From Stenotrophomonas maltophilia (GTDB lineage: Bacteria > Pseudomonadota > Gammaproteobacteria > Xanthomonadales > Xanthomonadaceae), in assembly GCF_002138415.1 (NCBI RefSeq), contig NZ_CP015612.1, forward strand, positions 598,001 through 662,000: a stretch of 64,000 nt of DNA, read 5' to 3'. The notes below the pieces were generated by a model. The model was not told where the DNA came from, did no database searches, and saw only the letters and a program-made list of their open reading frames with translations. This document shows positions 39,499 through 45,995 of the stretch, piece by piece. A program made the translations under genes and the position numbers. Numbering within the stretch: position 1 is the first letter of the stretch; every line of letters begins with the position of its first letter.

Positions 39499-40350
39499 AT
39501 GGGGGCGATCGTGTTGTTGCCGCTGTGCGTGGACGATGCCGCACTCGACCGCTGCCTGGCCGCACTGGATGCCGGCACCGCGCCGGGCACCGCGGTCTGG
39601 CTGGCCGATGACGCGCAGACCGGGCCGCGTGCGCAGGCGGTGGTGGAAAACTGGTTGGCACATACGCCATTGCAGGCCGAGTACACCCGGCGTGCACGGC
39701 CGCTGGGCGAAGTCGCCCACCTGGACGAGATGCTGCGCGCCTGCGATGGCATGGACGTGGCGGTGCTGGCACCGGACAGCGTGCCCGCGCCGGGCTGGCT
39801 GCAGCAGCTGCAGGACGCCTTCGCCCGCGATGCCGCCATCGCGACCGCAACCCCGTGGTGCAATGCCGGCGAAACCGCTGCTTGGCCCCGGCTGGGCGAG
39901 ATCAATCCGGAACCGGACGATACCGCGCTGCTGGCGCAGACCTGTGCCGGCCTGCCGACGCTGCACCCGGAGCTGCCGTCGGCGGTCACCCACGCGGTGC
40001 TGGTGCGGGGCAACGCGCGCCGGCGTGCCGGGGGCCTGGACGTGGACAGCTACGACGGCTGGAACGCGGCGCTGGTCGACCTGAGCCTGCGCATGGCTGG
40101 CCTGGGCTGGCGCAACGTGTTGTGCGAGACCGCCTTCGTCAGCCGGGCAGGGGAGGCGATCAGCCGTGATGGTGATCTCGAGGCGCTGGCCGCGCGCTGG
40201 CCGGGTTGGGTGCCACGGCTGGCTGACTTCCTCATGCACGACCCGCTGCATGGCCTGCGTGCCGACCTGCAGCAGCGCATGCGGCAGGCGATAATGCCGA
40301 AGGAACAGGGTGACCTGTTCGTCCCGTCCGCGCCGGAGCCTCCTGCTTGA
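39499..40350 (+). CDS. Divergent GT2-like protein of unknown function
   Basis: A 283-residue cytoplasmic protein. The N-terminal MGAIVLLPLCVDDAALDRCL and DVAVLAPDSVPAPGWLQQL blocks look like a family 2 glycosyltransferase fold, but I do not see a clear DxD motif, so activity is uncertain. The ATG at 39499 has GGAGGC eight bases upstream; an in-frame GTG nine codons earlier is less likely. It is coupled to the next gene, a clear glycosyltransferase, through a TTGA overlap, so the two probably act together on a surface polysaccharide or glycoprotein. Hairpin element D lies directly upstream. Confidence 0.65.
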   Translation: MGAIVLLPLCVDDAALDRCLAALDAGTAPGTAVWLADDAQTGPRAQAVVENWLAHTPLQAEYTRRARPLGEVAHLDEMLRACDGMDVAVLAPDSVPAPGWLQQLQDAFARDAAIATATPWCNAGETAAWPRLGEINPEPDDTALLAQTCAGLPTLHPELPSAVTHAVLVRGNARRRAGGLDVDSYDGWNAALVDLSLRMAGLGWRNVLCETAFVSRAGEAISRDGDLEALAARWPGWVPRLADFLMHDPLHGLRADLQQRMRQAIMPKEQGDLFVPSAPEPPA

Positions 40351-41186
40351 ATGTTGCCATTGCCGCCATCGTCGTCACCTACCAGAGCGGCAGCACGATC
40401 GATGCCTGTCTCTCGCGTCTGCGCCAGGCGCAGGATGTGGCCGAGATCCGGGTGATCGACAATGGCTCGATGGATGGCACGCTGGATATCGTGCAGCGCC
40501 ATGCCAGCCATGATCCGCGCGTGCGTTTCGTCGGCAATCCGGACAACCCCGGCTTCGCCGCCGCCAACAACCAGGGCGTGGCCGATTCGCACAGCCCGTG
40601 GCTGGCCTTCATCAACCCGGATCTGATGGTCGAGCCGGATACGCTGGCCGAACTGCGCCGCCGTGCCGAAGCCCTGGGCGACTGCCTGCTGGGCGTTGAG
40701 CAGGTGGACGAGCATGGTCATGCCGACGAGGCGGTGCGCCGCCGTGATCCGGATTTCCTGCTGATGCTGCGTTCGCCCGGCAAGGGCTCGAAGCTGGCGG
40801 TGCCGCGTGACCCCCACCAGGCGCTGCAGCGGGTGCCGGCCCTGTCCGGTGCGCTGCTGATGATGCCGCGTGCACTGTTCGAGCGCATCGGCGGCTGGGA
40901 CGCGGGCTACCGCCTGCATGCCGAGGACCTGGACCTGTGCCGCCGCGCACGCGAGGCCGGCGCGGTGGTGGCGATCGCCAACGATCTGCATGTCACCCAC
41001 GTACGAGGCGTCTCCAGCCGCTCGCGGCCGTTCTTCGTCGAATGGCACAAGCACAAGGGCCTGTGGCGCTATTTCCAGAAGTTCGAGGCCAGGCAACGTT
41101 CGCTGCCGGTACGCGTGGCGGTGTGGGGCGCGATCTGGGCGCACGCCCTGATGCTGGTGCCGCGCCTGCTGCGCAGGTCGTTGTAG
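40347..41186 (+). CDS. Family 2 glycosyltransferase (rhamnosyltransferase-like)
   Basis: A 279-residue GT-A fold glycosyltransferase. It shows the nucleotide-sugar binding start AAIVVTYQSGSTIDACL, the block IRVIDNGSMDGT, GNPDNPGFAAANNQG, a metal-binding region AFINPDLMVEP and the acceptor-side block YRLHAEDLDLCRRAREAG. These resemble WbbL-type transferases. The start is a TTG overlapping the previous stop (TTGA), with GGAG upstream. The stop codon TAG at 41184-41186 is part of the GTAG head of a SMAG palindrome that has been split by the IS110 element, so the gene itself is intact. The acceptor is unknown. Confidence 0.82.
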   Translation: MNVAIAAIVVTYQSGSTIDACLSRLRQAQDVAEIRVIDNGSMDGTLDIVQRHASHDPRVRFVGNPDNPGFAAANNQGVADSHSPWLAFINPDLMVEPDTLAELRRRAEALGDCLLGVEQVDEHGHADEAVRRRDPDFLLMLRSPGKGSKLAVPRDPHQALQRVPALSGALLMMPRALFERIGGWDAGYRLHAEDLDLCRRAREAGAVVAIANDLHVTHVRGVSSRSRPFFVEWHKHKGLWRYFQKFEARQRSLPVRVAVWGAIWAHALMLVPRLLRRSL

Positions 41187-41204
41187 ATACCGTGTTGCCC
41201 TTGC

Positions 41205-42170
41205 CTAGGCAAGGGCAACGTCCGGCTCAAAGGGTCGGCCACTTCTCAGTACGCCCCAAACCAGATGGATGAGTTTACGCATCACCGCACACATGACGAC
41301 CTTGAAGGGCTTTCCTTTCGCGCTGAGCCGGTCTGCAAAGGACTTCAGCGTAGGGTTGTGGGTCTTCCCGGTCAGCGCCGGCATGTACAGTTTCTTGCGG
41401 AAAACGGCATCGCCGACGCGTGATATCCGGGATTTACCTTCGTAATTTCCTGATTGACGCTGGGCCGGATTCAGGCCCGCGTGGGCAACCACCTGGCGCA
41501 CGTCGCTGTATTTGCTTAGATCCCCCAGCATGGCCAGCAGCTGGGCACTGCTGGTGTTGCCTATACCGGGAATGCTGGTAAGCAGTTGATGACGCCGGCG
41601 CAGGTCCGGATCGTTATCGATATGGTCCTCAATCGCCTTTTGGACCTGCTTGATCTGCTCTTCCAGCGTCCGGATCACATCCTTGATCCCTTGCTGGACC
41701 GAGATATCGGCAACGTCCAGGCGGTTGTGCTCCATCTGCAGCATTTCCTGGAGGTCGTCTCGACGCCGTACCAAGGCGCGCAGCTTCACCTCCGAGGGGG
41801 TCGGCGGAACGTAGGGATGCAGCTTTTCCGGGCGTTGTGCCTCAAAGAACCGGGCAATCAGCTTGGCGTCGCTGCGATCCGTCTTGGTCCGGATTCCCTC
41901 CGCCTGCCCAAACGCCTTTACTCGGGCGGGATTGGCCACATGAACCACCACCCCCGCCTCCACCAGGGCTCGAGCCAAGGCTTCGTGATAGATACCTGTA
42001 GCCTCCATGCCTACCGCCGCGTTCGGTGCATGCTTGGCGCGCCACGCAAGAAGCTCATCAAAGCCCTTTGGCGTATTGGGGAGTTTGGCCTTGGTTCGAT
42101 ACTTGCTGCCAGATAGTGGCACGGCGATATCAAAGGTCGCCTTGGCAGCGTCGATGCCGATAAATTGCAT
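41205..42170 (-). CDS. IS110-family transposase (DEDD recombinase)
   Basis: A 321-residue transposase. The RuvC-like N-terminal domain shows the acidic residues Asp7 (GIDAAK), Glu56 (VGMEATG), Asp98 and Asp101 (KTDRSDAK). A coiled-coil linker follows (about 130-190), then the Transposase_20 domain with the helix-hairpin-helix block LLTSIPGIGNTSSAQLL and Ser240 in AQRQSGN, the position of the nucleophilic serine in IS621. Length is close to that of IS621. GGAG precedes the ATG at 42170. The stop codon lies inside a 24-bp palindrome at the element's right end. No frameshift is seen, so the enzyme looks active. Confidence 0.92.
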   Translation of the reverse strand: MQFIGIDAAKATFDIAVPLSGSKYRTKAKLPNTPKGFDELLAWRAKHAPNAAVGMEATGIYHEALARALVEAGVVVHVANPARVKAFGQAEGIRTKTDRSDAKLIARFFEAQRPEKLHPYVPPTPSEVKLRALVRRRDDLQEMLQMEHNRLDVADISVQQGIKDVIRTLEEQIKQVQKAIEDHIDNDPDLRRRHQLLTSIPGIGNTSSAQLLAMLGDLSKYSDVRQVVAHAGLNPAQRQSGNYEGKSRISRVGDAVFRKKLYMPALTGKTHNPTLKSFADRLSAKGKPFKVVMCAVMRKLIHLVWGVLRSGRPFEPDVALA

Positions 42171-42214
42171 GATTTGGCTCCAGCTTGAACTTACGATCGT
42201 GATCGGAAGCCGCC

Positions 42215-42350
42215 AGACTTGCCCTTGTGAGTACAGGCTCTCACCCCATGGTGGGCCTAAGATACCGTTCAAGTTCCAAGGCGGTGTCAGGCCGCCGACG
42301 CGCTGAATCTACTTTGCAAGCTCGAAGGCTTAAGAGCCGAGGCAGCGTCA
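42215..42350 (-). ncRNA. Candidate IS110 bridge RNA
   Basis: The non-coding region upstream of the transposase contains four short segments in the order expected for a bridge RNA. On the minus strand, CTCGGCTCT (42341-42333) equals the left target with its CT core. GTAG (42312-42309) is complementary to the right target. ACGGTATCT (42268-42260) equals the left donor end (41193-41185). CACAAG (42229-42224) is complementary to the right donor end (42410-42405). Hairpins lie between the members of each pair. True transcript ends are unknown. Confidence 0.7.
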
Positions 42351-42410
42351 TCGGAGCCTCCCGGGTCACCGGGGGATTGTGCCTGATCAGGGCACAATCC
42401 AAGACACAAG

Positions 42411-42491
42411 AGCCGAGCCCATGCTCGGCTGCTTTTCAATGCCTCGTCATCTTCCCGTGCAGATCGCAGCCGAGCGTGGGCTCGGCTCTAC
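42411..42491. repeat. SMAG pair upstream of pncB (first one split by the IS)
   Basis: The palindrome 42411-42432 has lost its GTAG head, which is on the other side of the IS (41183-41186). A complete SMAG in the opposite orientation is at 42466-42491, ending CTAC. Together they were an inverted pair, the same arrangement as at 9000-9067. Confidence 0.85.
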
Positions 42492-42541
42492 GGAAGGCGG
42501 GCGCGCCCACGGTTCACTCCGCCGGGCGCATAATCCGCCCC

Positions 42542-43720
42542 ATGCCTATCATCCAGTCCCTGCTCGACACCGACCTGTACAAGTTCACCATGATGCAGGC
42601 GGTGCTCCACCAGCACCCCGGTGCCCAGGTGCAGTACCGGTTCAAGTGCCGCACGCCCGGCATCGACCTGGCTCATTACATCGACCAGATCGACGAAGAG
42701 ATCGACCACCTGTGCGGCCTGCGCTTCAGTGACGCGGAGCTGGACTACATGCGTGGCCTGCGCTTCGTGAAGCCGGACTTCGCCGATTTCCTCGGCCTGT
42801 TCCACCTCGACCGCAAGTACATCCAGCTGCGCGCGTCGAAGACCGTGCCCGGCGAGATCGAACTGGACATCACCGGCCCCTGGCTGCACACCATCCTGTT
42901 CGAAGTGCCGCTGCTGGCGATCATCAACGAAGTCTGGTTCCGCAACACCACCACGGCCGACTTCGCCGAGGGCGAGCGCCGCCTGCAGGCCAAGGCCGCG
43001 CTGCTGCGTGATACCCCGGGGTTCGAGCAGTGCCGCATTGCCGACTACGGCAGCCGCCGCCGCTACTCGCGTGACTGGCATGCCCGTCTGCTGCCGCTGT
43101 TGCGCGATGCGCTCGGCCCGCAGCTGGTCGGCACCAGCAACGTGCACTTCGCCCGCCTGTACGGCATGACCCCGCACGGCACCATGGCGCATGAGTATCT
43201 GCAGGCGTTCCAGGCGCTGGGCCCGCGCCTGCGTGATTCGCAGGTGGCGGCACTGGAATCGTGGGCGCGCGAGTATCGCGGTGATCTGGGCATCGCGCTG
43301 TCCGACGTGGTCGGCCTGGACGCGTTCCTGCGCGACTTCGATATGTACTTCTGCAAGCTGTTCGACGGTGTCCGCCACGACTCGGGCGATCCGTTCGACT
43401 GGGGCGACCGCATGCTGGCGCACTTCCAGCAGCGCCGGGTGGATGCACGCAGCAAGGTGCTGGTGTTCAGCGATGGGCTCGACATCGCCAAGGTGATGCG
43501 CCTGTACGACTACTTCCGGGGGCGCTGCCAGGTCGCCTTCGGCGTCGGCACCCACCTGACCAATGATCTGGGGCCAACGCCGCTCAACATCGTCATCAAG
43601 ATGGTCCGCTGCAACGGCCAGCCGGTGGCCAAGCTCAGCGATTCGCCGGGCAAGAGCATGTGCGACGACCCGGGCTACCTGGCCTATCTGCGCCAGGTCT
43701 TCGAGCTGCCGCCGGCGTAA
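42542..43720 (+). CDS. pncB: Nicotinate phosphoribosyltransferase
   Basis: A 392-residue enzyme of the NAD salvage pathway that makes nicotinate mononucleotide from nicotinate and PRPP. It starts [20 protein letters not shown], the typical N-terminus, and has the active-site histidine region [17 protein letters not shown] and the PRPP/phosphate-binding blocks [14 protein letters not shown] and [12 protein letters not shown]. Length is normal. The ATG at 42542 is used; the longer open frame upstream runs into the IS element and is not coding. The gene ends 25 bases from the convergent small secreted protein. Confidence 0.96.
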   Translation: MPIIQSLLDTDLYKFTMMQAVLHQHPGAQVQYRFKCRTPGIDLAHYIDQIDEEIDHLCGLRFSDAELDYMRGLRFVKPDFADFLGLFHLDRKYIQLRASKTVPGEIELDITGPWLHTILFEVPLLAIINEVWFRNTTTADFAEGERRLQAKAALLRDTPGFEQCRIADYGSRRRYSRDWHARLLPLLRDALGPQLVGTSNVHFARLYGMTPHGTMAHEYLQAFQALGPRLRDSQVAALESWAREYRGDLGIALSDVVGLDAFLRDFDMYFCKLFDGVRHDSGDPFDWGDRMLAHFQQRRVDARSKVLVFSDGLDIAKVMRLYDYFRGRCQVAFGVGTHLTNDLGPTPLNIVIKMVRCNGQPVAKLSDSPGKSMCDDPGYLAYLRQVFELPPA

Positions 43721-43745
43721 ACACGTCGGCTTGCAGCGCGCCGGC

Positions 43746-44111
43746 TTACAGGTAGTCGACCACCACCAGGTAGGCGCCCTGCAGCGGCTGCTGCTTCGAA
43801 GCCTGCACGCTGTAGCGCTCGGAGAAGGCGATATCGCCGGCGCGCATCGCGCTGGCAGACACCGACAGCTTCTGGCCCTGGCGCTTGCCGTCGCGCAGCG
43901 TCGCGGCCTGGCCATCGGCCAGCGCCGTCACGGCCACCGTCGAGCCCTTGGCCGACGGCGGGCAGGCGGCCAGGCTCAGCTCACTCTGGGACAGGGCCGT
44001 CGTGCAGCCCGGCTCGGCGATACGGCCGCTGAAACGGATGCTGCCGCTGCTGGCCTGGGCCAGTGCACTGACGGACATCAGGGCCACACACAACAGAATG
44101 GAATTCCTCAT
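43746..44111 (-). CDS. Small secreted pilin-domain-like protein
   Basis: A 121-residue exported protein with a signal peptide (MRNSILLCVALMSVSALAQA-S). The mature start SSGSIRFSGRIAEPGC resembles the fimbrin start of the divergent gene (DGTITFNGKVTDKTC), with a second cysteine about 18 residues on that could form the pilin disulfide. It is shorter than a normal pilin (about 100 mature residues). It is divergent from the fimbrial operon with 459 bases between them. It could be a minor subunit or an anchor, or a product of old duplication; I do not recognise a named family. Confidence 0.65.
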   Translation of the reverse strand: MRNSILLCVALMSVSALAQASSGSIRFSGRIAEPGCTTALSQSELSLAACPPSAKGSTVAVTALADGQAATLRDGKRQGQKLSVSASAMRAGDIAFSERYSVQASKQQPLQGAYLVVVDYL

Positions 44112-44570
44112 GACACGTTCTCTGGTTCGGTGTGTCCTAGTTAGCGACAGGTTCGATCCGTCTTTAATAGGACAAATCCGAATCTGCTAGGGCCATCACC
44201 AAGAAAGAGTGATGCGCATCAAATAAGGCGATTTCCACCTGAAAAAGGCCTGTTTTCGCGCATGCCGAACACGTCACTCGAAGCGCCATCTCGGGTCGTT
44301 TATGGGCTGATCGCCTCGACGTCAAATCCTCCACGCCCGGCAAGAGGACATTCCGCCTACCACGTCACAATTAAGGCGTCAATGAATTGGCGTTCAGAAA
44401 AATAATGAGACTTTCATCACAGTTGTGCCTATACTTGCGTCACGGATTCAGGGGAAGGTATGTCCGAGTCCGGCCACAGGTGAGACGCAAGGATGGGTCT
44501 TGATAGCCCGGCAGTGCTCCTTGCTTCCTCCTCTACTTCTCATCTCTTCAGTAGGGTTAGGTAAAAGCGA
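44112..44570. promoter_or_regulatory. Divergent regulatory region of the fimbrial operon
   Basis: This 459-base non-coding region is AT-rich for the genome. It contains an inverted repeat CATCAC/GTGATG near 44193-44213 and a perfect 12-bp palindrome TGATGCGCATCA (44210-44221). A CRP/Clp-like site TGAGA-CTTTCA-TCACA (44406-44421) matches 9 of 10 consensus positions. TATACT (44430-44435) is a likely -10 for the fimbrin gene; no good -35 is seen, which fits activator-dependent or repressed transcription. Confidence 0.55.
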
Positions 44571-45110
44571 ATGCACAAGATCAATATCATCGCCGCTCTG
44601 ATGCTGGCCGCCGCTCCGCTGGCCGCCAACGCCGCCGACGGCACCATCACCTTCAACGGCAAGGTGACCGACAAGACCTGCACCATCTCGACCCCGGGCG
44701 GCAAGGACTTCGCCGTCAACCTGCCGACCGTGTCCAAGAACACCCTGGCCACCGCCGGTGCCGTTGCGGGTCGTACCCCGTTCGCCATCAACCTGAGCAA
44801 GTGCAGCGCCGGCAACGTCGCCACCTACTTCGAGCCGGGTTCCACCGTTGACTTCAACAGCGGCCGCCTGGTCAACCAGGCTTCGGCCAACGCTGCCACC
44901 AACGTGCAGCTGCAGCTGCTGGGCTCGAACAACACGTTCCTGCCGATCAAGGCGGCTGGCACCGGTCTGGCTCAGGACAACTCGCAGTGGGTGACCGTGG
45001 CCGGCGACGGCACCGCCAACCTGAACTACTACGCTGAGTACTACGCCACTGCCGCCGCCACCCCGGGCGACGTCACCAGCAGCGTCAAGTACACGATTAT
45101 CTACAACTGA
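44571..45110 (+). CDS. smf-1: SMF-1-type major fimbrin subunit
   Basis: A 179-residue chaperone/usher pilin. The signal peptide ends PLAANA-A and the mature protein starts ADGTITFNGKVTDKTC. The two cysteines (KTC and KCSAG) form the pilin disulfide. The C-terminus SSVKYTIIYN carries the beta-zipper pattern with a penultimate aromatic residue used for chaperone and donor-strand contacts. SMF-1 fimbriae of S. maltophilia mediate adhesion and early biofilm. It is the first gene of the operon fimbrin-chaperone-usher-tip, followed by a very stable hairpin that may raise its level over the downstream genes. Confidence 0.92.
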   Translation: MHKINIIAALMLAAAPLAANAADGTITFNGKVTDKTCTISTPGGKDFAVNLPTVSKNTLATAGAVAGRTPFAINLSKCSAGNVATYFEPGSTVDFNSGRLVNQASANAATNVQLQLLGSNNTFLPIKAAGTGLAQDNSQWVTVAGDGTANLNYYAEYYATAAATPGDVTSSVKYTIIYN

Positions 45111-45124
45111 TCGTAGTCGTACCC

Positions 45125-45154
45125 GCACTGGCCGGCGTACGCGCCGGCCAGTGC
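45125..45154 (+). terminator. 13-bp hairpin with UACG loop between fimbrin and chaperone genes
   Basis: GCACTGGCCGGCG (45125-45137) pairs perfectly with 45142-45154 around TACG, a UNCG-class tetraloop. There is no U-tract. It is more likely an mRNA-stabilising or partial-attenuation structure that sets the pilin-to-chaperone ratio than a full terminator. Confidence 0.7.
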
Positions 45155-45195
45155 ATCGCGGCCCCAGGCCACATACCTCGAGCGTAGTACTTCCG

Positions 45196-45924
45196 ATGAA
45201 AGCAATCTTTCCCCGGGCGCTGCTGCTGGCAGCGTTCACGCTGCCCTTCTGCCAGAACGCTCTGGCCGGCGTGGTGGTCAATGGCACGCGAGTGATCTAT
45301 CCGGCGCAGGCGCGCGAAGTCACCGTGCAGGTCGACAACGTGGGCGATTCGCCGGCGCTGGTGCAGGCCTGGATCGACAGCGGCGACGCCAACCAGACCG
45401 CCGATACCAGCGATGCCCCGTTCGTGCTGACGCCGCCGATCGCGCGCGTCGAACCGGGCCGCAGCCAGGCGCTTCGCCTGATCTTCTCCGGCGCGCAGCT
45501 GCCGACCGACCGTGAGTCGGTATTCTGGCTCAACGTGCTGGATGTTCCGCCGTCCCCGGACAACGCCGACAGCGGCGAACAGAATTACCTGCAGGTCGCG
45601 TTCCGTTCGCGCCTGAAGCTTTTCTACCGGCCGCAGGGCCTGAAGGGCGTCGCCAACGACGCGCCGGCAGCGCTGCGCTGGACCCGCACGGGCGACCGCC
45701 TGCGGGTGGAAAACCCGAGCCCCTTCCACGTCACTCTGGCCGAAGTACATGCCGTGACCGGCAGCAGTGAAAAGGCCGTCGAGGACAAGGGCGCGATGGT
45801 CGCGCCGAAGCAGAGCCTGGAGTTCGCCGCACCGGCGGGCACCGACCAGGTCCGCTTCATCACCATCAACGACTACGGCGGCCGGGTGGAACACACCATC
45901 CGCCTCGGCAGCATCGGGGGCTGA
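45196..45924 (+). CDS. Periplasmic fimbrial chaperone (PapD family)
   Basis: A 242-residue periplasmic chaperone that caps pilin subunits by donor-strand complementation and delivers them to the usher. Signal peptide MKAIFPRALLLAAFTLPFCQNALA. The two Ig-like domains include the family signature LPTDRESVFWLNVLDVPP in domain 1 and the conserved start VVNGTRVIYPAQAREVTVQV. A lysine near SRLKLFYRP is at the subunit-binding cleft. It is preceded by the hairpin after the fimbrin gene and followed by the usher gene after 71 bases. Confidence 0.93.
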   Translation: MKAIFPRALLLAAFTLPFCQNALAGVVVNGTRVIYPAQAREVTVQVDNVGDSPALVQAWIDSGDANQTADTSDAPFVLTPPIARVEPGRSQALRLIFSGAQLPTDRESVFWLNVLDVPPSPDNADSGEQNYLQVAFRSRLKLFYRPQGLKGVANDAPAALRWTRTGDRLRVENPSPFHVTLAEVHAVTGSSEKAVEDKGAMVAPKQSLEFAAPAGTDQVRFITINDYGGRVEHTIRLGSIGG

Positions 45925-45995
45925 ACGCGCCGCGCTGGCCCTTGGCCTGCGCATCCCGCCACCGCCGCTGTGCGGCGAATTGAAGGAATGTCAGT

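Larger units (their letters stand above)
41187..42410 (-). mobile_element. IS110-family insertion sequence inside a SMAG palindrome
   Basis: The 1224-base element is defined by rebuilding the target. GTAG at 41183-41186 and the palindrome at 42411-42432 join into an intact SMAG that matches the neighbouring SMAG (42466-42491, opposite strand) at 25 of 26 positions. Each boundary carries AG (CT on the transposase strand), at 41185-41186 and 42409-42410, as expected for an IS110 core dinucleotide. The right end holds only 18 bases beyond the transposase stop and a perfect 24-bp palindrome (41195-41218). The left end has 238 non-coding bases with guide-like segments. Confidence 0.85.

Noticed and set aside
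38928..39611. Open frame containing [12 protein letters not shown] through hairpin elements C and D
   Set aside because: This peptide is just the translated core of the hairpin repeat and recurs wherever the repeat occurs; not a gene.
40347..41186. Glycosyltransferase gene truncated by the IS110 insertion
   Set aside because: The stop codon TAG is part of the rebuilt SMAG target, so the reading frame ended there before insertion.
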